A stretch of DNA of 64,000 nt from Fallopia convolvulus (lineage: Eukaryota > Streptophyta > Magnoliopsida > Caryophyllales > Polygonaceae). Position numbers and translations under genes: made by a program. The DNA lies in NCBI GenBank assembly GCA_964016875.1, contig OZ024724.1:29721786-29785785 (forward strand). The letters run 5' to 3'. The notes under the pieces are model-generated. The model saw nothing but the letters and a program-made list of their open reading frames with translations. It ran no database searches and was not told the origin of the DNA. How positions within the stretch are numbered: the stretch's first letter is position 1; each line of letters starts with the position of its first letter. Positions 12,502-25,904 of this stretch are shown here, piece after piece.

Positions 12502-12744
12502 CTCCTTCCGTTTCATTATATTTGTCTTTCTAGCAATTTGCACACTATTTAAGAAAGCTATCAAAAATACTAATATACCCTCATTTATTACTTTACTTTT
12601 CTACTTTATTGAAAATCACTACTAATAATCTATTATTAATTACAAGGGTAAAAATGTAAAGTGAAAGCCAAAATAACTAAGAAGACATATATTATAAAAC
12701 AAAAAATCAAGGTTAAAAAGACAATTATAATGAAACGTAGGGAG
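12502..12744. mobile_element. Stowaway-like MITE (Tc1/mariner type)
   Basis: The ends are inverted repeats beginning CTCCTTCCGTTTCATTATA and ending TATAATGAAACGTAGGGAG, close to the plant Stowaway terminus CTCCCTCCGT. A TA dinucleotide flanks both sides (12500-12501 and 12745-12746), the target of Tc1/mariner elements. The element is 243 bp, AT-rich and non-coding. Confidence 0.85.
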
Positions 12745-13185
12745 TATAAAAATTGAAATGTCATATTTAACATTTTTTAAGTTTTCTTTATAAGAGAAAA
12801 TAATTTAATAAAGGTAAAAATCGAAAAATAAAAAATTTGAATTTTTTAATTACTTTTTTAGTTATGTGAGAATCGAATGATATGAAAAATGAATTCAAAG
12901 CACATAAAAATTGAATTTATTATCTATAAAAAATGAACTCGTAGAAATTGAACTCGTATATTATAGAAAAGAGAATTTTTTATGTAATTAATGGAAAAAA
13001 GAAGTTTAAATGATCGAAAAGGGAGTCGACAAAATCCTAAAAAAAGGACGTGAGAAAGGGGTATTTCTCCACTCAAATTGTTTGAGTAGACTCTACTCAA
13101 ACTGTTTGTGTGGACTTCACTCAAACAGATTGTGTGGTGCAATCAGCCATAATACTGTGTGCAAACAGCATCAGCCTTTTATCGC

Positions 13186-14813
13186 CTTGGATTTTTACAC
13201 AATTTCGTATTTGTGCACCATCTTAATTCCTAACCGATGGCCTAACAATTTCACAGTCATACGATAGGATAAGATTAAAAATTAATAAAATAAGAAATTT
13301 TTTATTCAATTATTGTAAGGAATGGGATCAAATGAGAATTGCTCTTATCGTATAAAATGAGAACAATTCTCGGCCTTTGATTTTGTGAGATTAATAGTCC
13401 AGTTGTGGTAATAAAAGAGGCACGCGTCTGATTAAAATTTCAGAATTTGGGGTATTTTCGTCATTTTATTGTCATTTATCTTCAATCTCAACATTCACTT
13501 GAAATTCTTCGTTCGTCATTCGATCGTCTCCTTCGCTCACCGCCTCCTTGTATGCTCCTACAAGCAATTAAATCCCCTCATTTTACTGTAATCTATCTTC
13601 CCCTCAAGCAAATTCAACTTGAATCCCCTCCTTATTGATAGATTTAGGTATGTTTTTCGTTGGTTTAGGTTTTTAATATTTGTTCATGGATTTTCGTGGG
13701 TTTAGGTGTGATTTTGCATCTTTGTTCCTGGATTTTGATGAAGAGAGCCATAGACTTGATAGAGATTGCAAAATGAAGATTTGTGTATTTTTTTTTTGCT
13801 TTGCAATTTGAAGGATTTGATTGAAAATAGAGTTTGATTTTGTATGCTTATTTGATTGTCCACCAAGTGTTTGATAAAATGCTTAAACCGTTTTTCTCCA
13901 TGATAACCCAAACTAATAGTCATAATAAAGTTTAGGATGCATGAGACTATTTAAATGAAGTATTATACCGATGCTTGAGGCTAATGAATCTTGGAATCAT
14001 TCAAATATGTTTGGAAGAGGGGGTGAAAACCCCTAAATGAATGTTCAACTCTTTCTATCTGATAAAGTTTATGTAAATTTCAGCTTTATTATATTAGAGG
14101 GTTGTGTTATAAAGATGATATGGCAATATGGTGATGGATTAGCCAGCTGCAAGCTCTAGGCCTTACTACAATTGTTTTTCTCTTTATGCAAATGCAACAG
14201 TTTATTGAATTTTGTCTCTAAACAATTTGTAAGATTAAAGTAGAACTAGTCAGGAAGTTTTTTTTTTTGACGTCCAATTTCATTTTCATATGGTTGCCTC
14301 CCGTTGATCTATTTACTTGTTATCATTTCAATTCCTACATAAAGTGATCATGTTCATGAAGGACATGGTTGCTTATTAGGAAGTAGGTAATGCATAAGCT
14401 TGGTTATCAAATATATCAATATACGATATTTTTCAAGCTATTAATTTCAATAGAGAAAACGCGCTCTCCACGTTAAGTGGTACGTAAGTTTTGAATAGAT
14501 GACTATAATAATAATTCATTGCAATCCGAACTGGATGAGTTGGACATATGTACATAAACAGACCAAAGTTGAACCGGATTGTCATTTTGAATGAACCTTA
14601 ATGTGTATTGTTATGAACCACAATGACAATCTTTGTGAACCAAAAGAACACTGTTGTTTTGCAGGTTTTTATTGCGCATTATGTGTTCCATGTTACTTCT
14701 AAATTAGCTTAATTTTTTCCCTTTTAGTATTGTAGGTTGTTCATCAAGTTCCGATCAAAATTGTCGGCATGCTCGGTTATGTGGCCAATACATTTATGAA
14801 CCACATTAAATGA
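13186..14813. other. Spacer between the Mutator-like element and Gypsy element A; no gene recognised
   Basis: About 1.6 kb of AT-rich DNA. A pyrimidine-rich stretch at 13480-13640 followed by GGTATG looks like a plant 5' untranslated region with a leader intron, but no coding exon follows before element A. Words such as GAACCA near 14580-14640 recur on the far side of element A (42700-43000), which fits A having inserted into a GAACCA-rich repeat. Confidence 0.4.
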
Positions 14814-14818
14814 TAAGA

Positions 14819-16847
14819 TGTAATAACTGTGGTTTTTGAGGATATTTTTGAATTTTTCTCGGATATCCTTCAAACCTGTTTGTCCATTTTAACGCTTAAT
14901 CCAATATTTTTGTTGGAATTTAAATCCTAGAAAATTTAAAGTGATATCCTAAAATCATAAAGAAATAATTTTATGGATGGTGTGAATTCTAGGATTTTTC
15001 AGTGGAAAAAGAATATTTATTGGATAAGCCGTCTTTTAAATTATGTATTGTAAAGGATTTAAAATATGAAACAAAAGCCCTAAAAATTGAAGGTAGCGTG
15101 ATAAAATCATGGAAAATTAGTTTTATTGGTCTACATAATTTACGGGACGTTTTGTATTTTCCACCCGAGGTACATAATTTTACCGCTTTAACGCGAGATT
15201 TGGTCACCTTTAAGAACTGTTGCTAATGAACACTTTTTATTTAGAAAATTGTTTCAAAAGTGAAGCGGATAATTAGTAATAATTCCGCCAAGATGGCTCC
15301 TTAAAGCATGATAACTAAGGATTTATTATATAGTCGATATACGAAATCAAATCGTTTATCGATTAGGAAGTTGTAGAAGTTGAGTATACAACTAAGAAGT
15401 GTTTCCGTGAGCTCGTTGTTGAGAAATCCTTTTGTTATATTTGACAGAAGGGTGATAAAGATTACTGTTGAATTGCTAAGGACGTTGAGCACGCCTTCTA
15501 AGGCAAGTGGACGGTTCTCTCTTGCATTATGATTATTAAATGAGGAATTGAATCTCATTTAATATTTGTGTTGGGAACAACTTGTGTGCTTAATAAAATA
15601 TGATAGGTTGTTATATTTGTTAGAAATAATGACCATGTTGTTTATTCAGCTTCGCGCTAGAACTGGATTTAGGTCTGTTATGTGTGACCTTGTATGTTGT
15701 CTCATGCTGAGACATTGTTGTGAAGTAAGTTAATTTCAGGGGTAGGAGTCGAGTCTCCGATGACCTCTTTATAACACAGTCTATATTCGGAGGTTTAGTT
15801 TGCTATCATATCCCAATATTCGGGTCATGACTCATACCTCACTCAACGCTGGAGGAGGTGTTTGTGCACTTTAGCTAAGTGCAAATTGGTACTAGATGTT
15901 CGTCAATGATCATGGATTTTATCCCTCTCATCTTGACCTCTCCATGTACATGTGGATTCTCGGCAGTTTTAGCCGATTAAAAGTTACCAACATGTTTGTG
16001 AAAAGTTTCGAAAGTAATATAATATAAGTGCATTAGGCACATTAATGTACTCGGATGGTTAGTCTATTCGATAACCATTTTGCTTCCGGTTATGAATGAT
16101 TCTTAATCAAACTTTGATTAAGTCAATTTGATTAGTCGATGGAGGCTTTTCAAAATGTTATGTGATTATTATGAGTTCCCAACAATTGTTCATGTTTCGT
16201 AAAGGAACCACAAGTTGTGGTGTCCTATCACTTGATTATGCAAGTCTCCTTCTTATTCTCTATAAGACTGCTAACTGTTGGATCATAATCCGAGTCTAAT
16301 CGGATTTGGATGCCAATATGTTTTGTCACAATCATAAGAACCAAGTTAGTTTCTCCGCTTGCTTAGTCTTTCATTAGACTAACCCGACCATCTTATTTTC
16401 TTTTATATGGTCGGCTGGTGTCCACCGTTGGTTTACGACACATCAGGTTCTTCTTGGAAGTTGATTCAAGAGGCGGATTCAGAAGTTTGAAGCTCCAAAA
16501 GTTGAAGAAAGGTTTCCAATGGCTATACTTGAGTGAAGAACATGGTTGAACTACTTTAAAGCGAAGCTGAGTTTCAGAAATAAGAACTTAAGAAAGACTT
16601 GATGAAGACATTGTTTAAATAGAAGGTTGTTCTATTTATTTACTAATTCTTTTTAAGTTAAGGCTTGTATAAGACCTTTTATTCTCTTTTCCGCTGTAAA
16701 GTTTTACTTAATTTTGTTTGGTTTTAAATGGTTTCATTTACCTTGTTCTAGTAAGTTCTTTCAGGTTAAAGCCTTGGGGAACTCTGGTTTAGTCCTAATC
16801 GGGGTTACTGGCGGTAATACCTCTAGGGTAAGTAAGGGGGTGTTTTA
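14819..16847 (+). repeat. 5' LTR of element A
   Basis: 2029 bp, starting TGTAATAACTG and ending GGGGGTGTTTTA. Its first 375 bp match 27120-27506 and its last 1254 bp (from 15594) match 41128-42382. The middle, 15194-15593, has no counterpart in the split 3' LTR. Many single-base differences between the copies point to an old insertion. Confidence 0.88.
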
Positions 16848-19800
16848 GAAGTTTTTTGTAAGACTTTCATCCTTCCATATAGAATTATGGAGAATTCTAT
16901 ATTGGTGTTGTCTTAGAACCATTTACAGAAAGTGGTTAAGATTGGAGGTCAGACTTGTGAAAGAGATTAAAGGAGAAAAGGGAATTGGAGAACATGAGGT
17001 AATAAGTTTTGTCCTATGGTGGACATTTGATTCCCTGGAGATGGGAATGGATTCCGAGAAGGATCCAAAGTAAGATTAGGTTAAGATTCCTAAAGTTGAC
17101 CCAGTTCTAGACCAAGTTCTCAATGAATTCCTATTCTCTCTTGAGAGTCTGAACTGGGTGTACCCTCGTCGTTTCTTCCATATTAGGAAACTTCTTGTGA
17201 GATTTTGAAGTTAAGTATTGTACTTCATAAAGACTTTCTAGTTCGAAGGTTTCCTATTTTAAGCTCGTAAGATGGAAGATATCAAGTTAAGAATTTTTAT
17301 TAGAAAGTTCATGATTCAAAGTTATGTGTAAGAAATTGTTAATTCCTTTTCTTGAAATGTGAAAGTTCAAATGTTGTCCTTAAAAAGAGTATTTTAAAGT
17401 GAGTTTCTTTGACATTGAAGTCATAAGATTAAGAGTTTTCACGAGTATATTCTTATAGGAATTTCTGAATTTTGAAATTCAAGTATCAATAGAAGTTTGG
17501 AGTTGGAACCTTTACTTCTCAACATTGATATTTGGAAAATCTTATGAGTCTTGAGTGATTCTAAAAAGATTAGTATGGATCATGAGGTGATGTAAAAAAA
17601 TCCTGAAAAGAAAAGGGATTATCTTTGGAAACTTTCTTCAACAACTGTGTTTGTGACTCTATAGTATAGAATCATGGATATTCTGTACTTTTCTTTGCCA
17701 AGTGGGAAGTTAAAGAGCTTTGAAGTGCTTAAGTGTTTGATCGATTGAATTGTTAATCTATTGGAAAATGCAATTCAATTTTTAACCTGATAGTGTTCAA
17801 ACTCGGATTTTCATATATGTTGATATGCTTTGAGTTAAGAGGATTGAGAATCCTAAATGGAATAGGAATTTCTTATGATTATAGTTAGAAAGGAAGGAGA
17901 ATATTGGTTCAGATCAAATGGTGCACAAGTGGTTAATCACCAAGGTTGTTGTGAATAAGGTTGATTGGTCAGAATGGATTGAACATATAAAAGTTTATCG
18001 CTAATGTGTTTATGTTCAATTAACTACTTAGTATAAGTGTTGATTGATTACATGAGTTGTTGATATTCCGATGATTAACCTATGTGACCACGTTATTGGA
18101 GTTTCGTTGTATGATAACCAACTCGGGATAATGAGAAGAGACTTGACGTCTATAATTGACCAGTAACGGAACCAACAATAAGATGTTCTAAATCGCCAAT
18201 GATATTGGCTTATGTTTCTTCAAGGATGGAAATGATAAAGTTCAGTTTTGAGAAGATCATTCAAGGAATGATTTTGGTATGTTTGTTTGTGATATTTTAA
18301 ACAGTTGGGAGAAAAATAGCAATCATCTATCATCAATAAGGCTTAGACTCTATCGCTGAAAGGATAATTTCAGTTGTGTTTGGATTTTGAAGATTTTATA
18401 TCTGTCAAATCTAATGTCTAAGGTGGTACAGGTGAAACTGTTAAGTTGTCGACAAGTCTCCTAACCACAGGTTCTTCCTTTGCAATGTGGTTTGAACTTG
18501 AGATAATAAAAAGGTATATGTCTTCTCCTTATGGTTAAGTAAGAAGACAAGAATGATGGAGAAGTTTAGTTTGTTCACCAATGTTGAATTGAGAAAGGTT
18601 TAAGAATACCTTGTTTGGTAATATGCATTCTTCTGCTAAAAGAGATTGGAAATTAAAGGAATTTCCTTATATGTAGAGAGATATAAGGATTGGATGTTTT
18701 GAACTAGATGCAAAGTTTGAAAGTTCACTTTTTATATTGAGAGGATTAAGTTGTAAAAGGATGAAAAGTCCTTAAAACCGTCAAAAGAGTTTGATAGTCT
18801 CTCTTGGATATCGGAATTTAAATGACTATTAACTTGCAGAAGGCTTATTGTTTTGTGAATTGATGAACTCAAGTATTAAAAATTTTGTCAATGGATCATG
18901 TTTGCATAACTTTAAAGTAATATGTCAAGATGGTACACAAGTTGAGAGCGACCTTGGAAGAAGTTGTCATGAGTATAAAAATGTTGGAATCACATTTTCC
19001 ATAAGGATTGCAAGTAAGTGGATTTGAGAGATCAACTCTTTATTGAACTTGCGAAATTAAGTTGGGTTGAGATTGAGTTAAATCAGACAGAGATTACTCA
19101 ATACTATGGAGTATAGAAATGTCTAGCAGTATGTCTAATTAAGAAAAGTCAAGGTATGTCATCAGGTTCTACCTTGAGGAGGGAATGAAGTGTCACATTC
19201 GAAAGGAAATGTGGGGCTCAGAAGTGAATTGGAGTATCTTAGCTCCTTTGAGACTCGGTTTTGATTCAAAACTTTTGCCAAGTTGGTAAAGTCAACTAAG
19301 GTATAAATGTCAATACAGAACTAGGGCAAAGCGTCCGTAGCATCATGAAGATAAGGTCAGCAATTTTATAGGATGCATTGGCTAACGCGCCCAATTCCTC
19401 AAGAGAGTAGCTAATCTTTGTTTCCACAGTATTCAAAGTTAAAGCAAGTATGTTAGTAACCTATGTCGAGTTCCTGTCAAGCTGTTATAATTTAAGGGAT
19501 ATTTAAAATTGCTTTGTGATTTTCTCTTTTGAGAAAAATTTTATGACTTTGTAGAATTTTGGTATGAATTTTTTTAAAAAGAAATGTTGATTTGATATAC
19601 AGGATTCATGAATAAATTTTCCACGGTTTTCATAGTGGTGAGTAAGAATGTGATTTGTCTTCCATCTTGATCACATGGTAAGGCAAGATTACATGTCTTA
19701 TTTCTATGAGAATGCAGTAAAGGATTATGTTTATTTTATCTCCCCATCCTGATCACATGGTGGAATAAGATCACATAATTCCTTGGGTTTTAAAGAATAG

Positions 19801-20595
19801 TTTCTAGTATGAGTTGGCAATCATATAAGTTTTGCAATTATATGAGTTTTGCAAGTGTAGTTGGTTCAGATGAAAAGATGCAACCTTTCTTTTGCATTAT
19901 AGCAATTTCTGTATCTAGTATCTGGTAAAACTCTTTTGAGTTAGTATATCCTTGGTATCCTATACCATTTAAGAAGTATGGTCAAACTTCCCAAAATAGT
20001 TCGATTATAAGTAAAGAAATTTGGTAAGATTCTTTACAAATCTATGTTGGTCTCTGAAGAGCATGGAGTAACTCTGCACTTCTCTAAAAGTTTGGGATTG
20101 TTTTCAGTCAACGCTTATTAGAATTCTCTAAGCAGTTTGCTAATAGTTTGTCTTGTTTGACATCATAACCTAATAAAGGCATTGCCTTTTTAGCGGATTT
20201 TTCGTTGGAAGTAAGTTGATATGAACTCCTGGGATGGAACCTTTTCTAAGGAATGATATTGTAGTAATCCTTTCTTTGGAATAAAGGATGTACTAGTAAT
20301 TTCTCCATTAGTTGTTATTTGTTTTCATGTTGTCTTGAAAACTTAAATCTCTTTGAGATAAGATAGTCAAGTAAGGACTTTAAGCAAAACTCCAATGGGT
20401 GTGGGGTTTGGATATGTAAATTAGTATTGATATTCAATCTCAGCCTGATAAGTTGTTGGATATAGAGAGTGGACACATGAGGATATGTTTTTAATCCTAA
20501 GAGTTAGGTTGCTCAACAAGTCAGAATGTTAAGTGAAGTCTAAACAGTTCTTTGATGAAAAAGACTGAAAATTGTCAATGGAGACAACTTTGTTG
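16848..20595 (+). other. Decayed internal region of element A (gag to pol part), no open frame
   Basis: 3.7 kb of AT-rich sequence between the 5' LTR and the hAT insertion. By position it should be gag, protease and reverse transcriptase, but stops are frequent in all frames and I could not recognise protein motifs with confidence. Confidence 0.5.
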
Positions 20596-21558
20596 GAAAT
20601 TATTAGGGCTGGGCAACGGTCCAAAACCGGACCGGACCGGACCAGACCGGGACCGGATTTTTCAAAATCCTTGGACCGAGGACCGGACCGGAACATGCCG
20701 GTCCGGTCCAGGTCCGGTCCAGGTCCGGTCCAGGTCTTGGACCGGTTTCCCCCACCTTCGTTAATCGCTTGTTTTTTAATCATCGGTCCGAGGTTTTGGA
20801 CCGGTTAGACCGGTTTTAGACCGGTTAGACCGGTTTTGGACCGGATTTTAATCACCTGTTTTCTATTTTTCTTTGGTTTCTTGTAATAAAATCAAACACT
20901 TAAAATAAAGTATCAAGTTAATAAGCAAACTTTATCCCATATAAGATTTTAGTATCTTTAGTGAGTCAACTGAAAATGCTAAAATAGTAGAAATAAGCAA
21001 ACATTTGCAAAAGTAAAACAAACAAACATGATCATGTATCAAGCTCAACACCATAAAAATCTTGAACAGTCAAACACCATAGAAATCTCAAAAGTCAAAA
21101 TAGCAGGTCTTTAGTTTTTTTAAAAGCAAGTCAACAACCGATCTTCGCATCTCCATTCTCCAGCAAACCATACCTACACAAATAAGCAACAAATTGAGTA
21201 TATGAAATATATAGTATTTATCTAGTAAGTAGTAACTAACAATGCCCAACAATAAAGCTTGGTCAAAAACTCAAATTGGTGATGATGGCATATATGATAA
21301 TGAAGGGTGCTTATCATTAATAAATAATAAATAATAAGAGGAGAATTGTTATTTTGAGTTCACTGTACCATTACTATTATATGTGTACAGGCTTATGCCA
21401 TTAGCCCATCATCCAGCCATTAGCTCAAGATCCAGGCTTATGCCATTAGCTCAAGATCACAAACCAAGAGCTAAGAACATGGCAGCATAACTTTCACTAA
21501 ATCAAACAAGATTTGTAAAATGTAGTAATTTATAATGTACATAATACATACCTTCCTC

Positions 21559-23982
21559 TCAAAAATAAATCGGTTCCTTATCCGCTATGGTCAATGTACT
21601 TATTGAGATATCTTTTTCCACATCTACAAGCAAAGCAAAGGTTTGAAAGTTAAAATATTTTATAGGATGTAATGTAAAAAGAAAAATTGTAAAACAGTAA
21701 GAGAATACCTTGTTCCATAGTTTGTAGTTGTTCTTCACTTTCTATCACATGTTCTTCTCCATATCCATCTTTAACTGAACTTTGATTTTCGCGAAGCCAA
21801 TTTTGTGTGCAAATTAGACCTTGGACCGTCTTATTAATAATTACATGAAAATGTAAATCCATTAGAACATAAACTTTAATAAAAATAACTACAATAAGGA
21901 AAAAAATCGGAATACCTTAGGAGTTAACGAGCTTCGAAATTGATCAAGAGTGCGTCCTCCCGTACTAAATGCAGACTTAGATGGGACGGTACTGATAGGG
22001 ATGGCTAACACCTCACGAGCCATGCGTGCAAGAATGGGATATCTAAGCTCATTGAGTTTCCACCATGTCAAAATTTCACTCTGGTCACAATCTGGCTTCA
22101 ACTCATTCAAGTAGCGATCAAATTCACTTTTGAAGACTCCACCATCAGATTCCTCTCGTTCTTTCACTATTTGGCTGCATGATTTCAAGAACTTCGGGCC
22201 TCCTTTCTTCACCGAAATAGATGCACTTGTTCCTTCACTACTCTCATTTGAAGGAGCTTTAGGGGTATACAATTTTCTATACTCCTCAAACAGTTTATCA
22301 GCAAAAGCCTTCACCTTCTGGACTAATTCTTGTCCCTTCCTCAACCCATATAATCTTTCAAACCCGGTTTCCACCATAGACAACTTATAGGTTGGATCAA
22401 GAATAATAGCAACAAAAATCAGCATATTCATCTTCTCAATGTCATCCCAATACTTATCACACTTTGACTTCATTTGAAAAGCCATTTGTCGACAATCATC
22501 ATCATCGCTTTCCATCCACTCATTCAAGGAATCCACAAGGTTAGCAATGTAAAAGAACACATTATTAACACATACATAGGAAGAACCCGATACCTCCTTT
22601 GTGAAATCATAGAATTCTTTCAAAAACTTCACAAGGATCTAAATTTTACTCCACTCTTCCCCAGTAATGTGTTCAATAATCTCACCTTTAGCATCTTTAG
22701 GAGAATCTAGCCGAGAAAACACATTTTTATACTTCAATGCAACGTCTAGCATCATGTATGTTGAGTTCCATCTAGTAGGAACATCAAGAACCAATGCACA
22801 TTTGCTCTCAACTCTCAATTTTACAGCTTCTTCTTTAAACAAGCGCAACCTTGATGGAGATCCCCTGTTGTACTTAACAAACGCTCTCACTTTATCAATA
22901 ACCATGACATGTAACTTTAAGCCATCCCCCACAACAAGATTAGCTATGTGAGCTACACATCTCATGTGCACATTTTCAGCTTTATTAATGCAACCAACAT
23001 TCAATATCATGAACCCTTTCAAAGAAGCAGTAGCTGAATCATTAGCACTAACATTATCAGCTGTAACAGTAAACACTTTTTTCTCTAAACCCCAAGGCCT
23101 CAAACAATCATCAATTCCTCTAGCAATATCCTCCCCTTTATGACCAACAATAGGACAAAAATTCAGAATTCTCTTATGCAACTTCCAGTCATTACTAATA
23201 AAATGTGCAGTGACACACATGTAATTGATCCTTTGAATGGAAGTCCATGTATCGGTAGTTATACAAACTCTTTGACAACTCTTGCTCAAAAATCCTTTCA
23301 ACATCACCTTTTCGTGCAAGAACAAATCATAGCAATCTCGTGCAACAGTGTAGCGTGAAGGCAACTTAAAAGTGGGGCAGATAACAGACATCATACGCTT
23401 AAACCCAAGCTTTTCTACAAGTCTAAAGGGCAACTCATCCAAGATTAAAAATTGAGCCACAGCATTCCTAGCCTCATTTTGATCTAGCACCCAATTTCTT
23501 ATTTTGCAAAGACTAGATTCATCAACTTTATCTAAAATAAGTTTAGCCTGAGTACCTTTACTCTTGTTGGCGGGATTCTCACAACACTTCTTCGCATGTT
23601 TGCTCAAATTTTTGGTGCCGTTTTCTGTTCCATGAGCAGCAAATGTAGACCCACAATAGATACATTCAGCTCGTACCTTGCCACTTTGCGTAAATCTCTT
23701 GTAATGTGCCCAAAATACGCCCGTTGCTCTATCCGATACACCAATATAAACTCTACCTTCCTTTTCACCCTTTTCCTCCACTTGAGGCTCTACATTCAGT
23801 TCATTGACTTGCTCATCCTCATTAACCATCTCGTCAGAACTTTCCATAGAATCCTCTTCCATGTTGTTCTCAGGTGAATTTTCAGATGCATGAGACCGTA
23901 CATGGGATAAGCCGGATGTTAAATCCCTTGACTCTCTTCGAATTCTTTTAGAGCTTTTCTTTTGGATTTGAGAGCTCGACAT
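21559..23982 (-). pseudogene. hAT transposase (BED zinc finger, hAT C-terminal dimerisation), one in-frame stop
   Basis: The transposase would cut and paste the element, working in the nucleus. Reading starts at 23982 (MSSSQIQKKSSK). A BED finger lies near residues 85-133 (GVFWAHYKRF ... CIYCG ... HAKKC). The RNase H-like core follows (ITTDTWTS, VTADNVSAND, RCVAHIANLVV, VPTRWNSTYMML). After a TAG at 22639-22641 the same frame continues (ILVKFLKEFYDF ... DPTYKL) to the dimerisation region (YPILARMAREVLAIPIST ... AFSTGGRTLDQFRSSL). Two introns are inferred: 21915-21830, joining LTPK to TVQGLICTQNWLRENQ, and a second ending near 21625, giving a stop at 21559-21561. Apart from the TAG the protein seems nearly complete, which suggests fairly recent activity. 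The TAG could also be a sequencing error. Confidence 0.88.
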
Positions 23983-24576
23983 CTATATGAAGAATACAAT
24001 AATAAGTATTAGACTTAATAATAAAGTACAAATTACATAAAAAAAAATTAAGAGCAATTGAATATAGAAGAACACATTTTACTAACATTGGTTGAAAGCT
24101 TAGATGATAAATCCGTCTTGACTAATTGTTGATCTTAATGGTCAACTTGACAACTTCACCAGTTCACCTACATCAAACAAAAGGATTAAGGAATAAGGAT
24201 GAGGGCTCTCTTGTTGTATGATTTCAATATCAGAAACAAAAACTCTTGTTGTATTATTTCTAAAGCTGGAAACAAAACAGTGAAAACAGTAAACACAACC
24301 AAATTTGACAAATTAATCCTTAGCTATATCAATCAATCACTGAAAGTCCAACAATCAAAAACACTGCCAGAATTCCAGAAAGAGGAACAGCCGAACAGCT
24401 GAAGGCTAAAGCCAATCAAGCCACATCCACAAATTCTTCATCAGAGATTCAGAGCAGGAACAAATAACAACTGACCTTTGTCCATGTAATCAAGCATTAA
24501 CAAATAACAACGTCATTGACAGATTGACTGCTGAGAAATTAGAAATAAGTGAGGCGACTCACAGTCATAGGCCTGG

Positions 24577-24830
24577 CGACTGCTACGGACAGAGATGGGG
24601 ATGGAGTCGTTCGACGTTGATGGTGCTGGTGGCCTGGCGCTGCTACTGCTACGGACAGAGATGGGGATGGAGTCGGGGATTGGTGCCGTCGCGAATCGCG
24701 AGAGAGAGGCGACTCACAGGCCACAGCGGAGTCAACGCCGTCAGTGGTGGCCTGGCGCGCTGCTGCTATGGACAGACACGGGGATGGAGTCGGGGACTGG
24801 TGTCGTCGCCCGTCGGGGACTGGTGCCGTC
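24577..24830. repeat. GC-rich internal tandem repeat of the hAT element
   Basis: Three copies of a block holding GGACAGAGATGGGGATGGAG, or the variant GGACAGACACGGGGATGGAG, are spaced roughly 60-115 bp apart with GGCCTGGCGC linkers. It lies upstream of the transposase reading direction, so it may be part of the promoter or 5' leader. Open frames across it are low-complexity and not believed to be genes. Confidence 0.6.
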
Positions 24831-25904
24831 GCGAGAGAGACCTTGCTCACCGCGAGAGAGAGGCGCTGTCGGCTGTCACGAGGAGTCGAGAGAGAGGTTT
24901 TGCCGTTCCGTTGATTCTCAAAAGTAAAACCCTAACATTCTAACAAGGGCTCGAGAAGGAGAATTTACTTTTCCAGAAGGAGAAGGAGAATTTAGTAATT
25001 TATTAGTGATTTAAATAATACAAAAAATATATATTAAAAATCAGGTCCGGACCGGGACCGGACCGGACCGGACCGGGACCGGATTTTCCAAAATACTTGG
25101 ACCGAGGACCGGACCTGATGCTCCCCGGTCCGGTTCGGTCCCGGTCCGGTCCAAAAATCCGGTCCAGACCGGTTTATGCCCAGCCCTAGAAATTATTGGA
25201 CTAAAGGTATTATTTGTCCAATATGTTGGTATAGTAATGCGTAAGAGTGTAGTTTGAAGTAGTTGAGAGAGATAACTACTTTTGAATGTCAGTATACCCA
25301 AGCTGAGTTTTGGTTGAGAAAAGGATATAAAGGATTGACAAGATAGGTTATTATCTTGTCATGTGTTGGATAAATCTCAAATTCTTGGTTAAAGTAATAC
25401 TGAGATTTTATCTCAAAAAGGAAATTGAGTAAGGATTTTAAGTAATCCTTGTAAAGAAACTAATTTGAGAAGGACTAAAGGTTTAGTTTAGATGACAACA
25501 AGGTTGTGTGAATCCCCTAGGATTTTATTCAAAATCTGTTGACCAGATCAAGGAAAAGTAATATGGGAAAGTAATATTGTTTAAGATCATTAGAGAAGAT
25601 CAAGAAGGTAAGAAACCGGGATTTGTTATTCAAGATTATGGATTGCTTGGTTTCAAAACTATTCATGAGTATCTGTTGTTGATGAGCTTTGAAAGCTTAT
25701 TTCAAAGGAAGCATATTTTTATTTGCTTAATTAGTTCATCCTGGAACAAGTATATGTATAAGGATTTAAGATAAAACTTTTGATGGACTGATATGAAGCA
25801 AAATGTCACCAAGTTTGTTTTGATATGTTTGGTTTTTCTGGAAGTCCTGATTGAGCATAGAAGACCAGATGAAATATTATAGTCTCTTTCTATTTCAGAA
25901 TGGA

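Larger units (their letters stand above)
9498..13174. mobile_element. Non-autonomous Mutator-like element with long terminal inverted repeats
   Basis: The ends are inverted repeats of about 130 bp: the left begins ACTGATGCTGTTTGCACACA (9498) and the right ends with the complement TGTGTGCAAACAGCATCAG (13174). Flanking 11-bp sequences at 9487-9497 and 13175-13185 match at 10 of 11 positions (CTTTTTATCGC against CCTTTTATCGC). Long TIRs with a 9-11 bp target duplication are the hallmark of Mutator-like elements. The 3.7-kb interior has no transposase and is very AT-rich; it carries a nested hAT-like MITE, a Stowaway MITE and telomere-like repeats. The element lies in the promoter/5' leader zone of the aminopeptidase gene. 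Confidence 0.85.
20604..25188 (-). mobile_element. Full-length hAT transposon with GGACCGG-rich subterminal zones
   Basis: The termini are exact 12-bp inverted repeats, TAGGGCTGGGCA (20604) and TGCCCAGCCCTA (25188). A perfect 8-bp duplication GAAATTAT lies at 20596-20603 and 25189-25196. Next to each end are dense GGACCGG/CCGGTCC arrays (about 20620-20840 and 25043-25170), probable transposase-binding repeats. The interior encodes a BED-finger hAT transposase on the minus strand. It interrupts the internal region of element A and is therefore younger. Length 4585 bp. Confidence 0.93.

Noticed and set aside
20529..20808. Short frames in the GGACCGG cluster
   Set aside because: Simple-sequence translation (PDRTGPDRD) of subterminal repeats; no gene.
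24524..24943. Overlapping 100-139 codon frames on both strands inside the hAT element
   Set aside because: They follow a GC-rich tandem repeat (GQRWGWSR repeats) and are unlike proteins.
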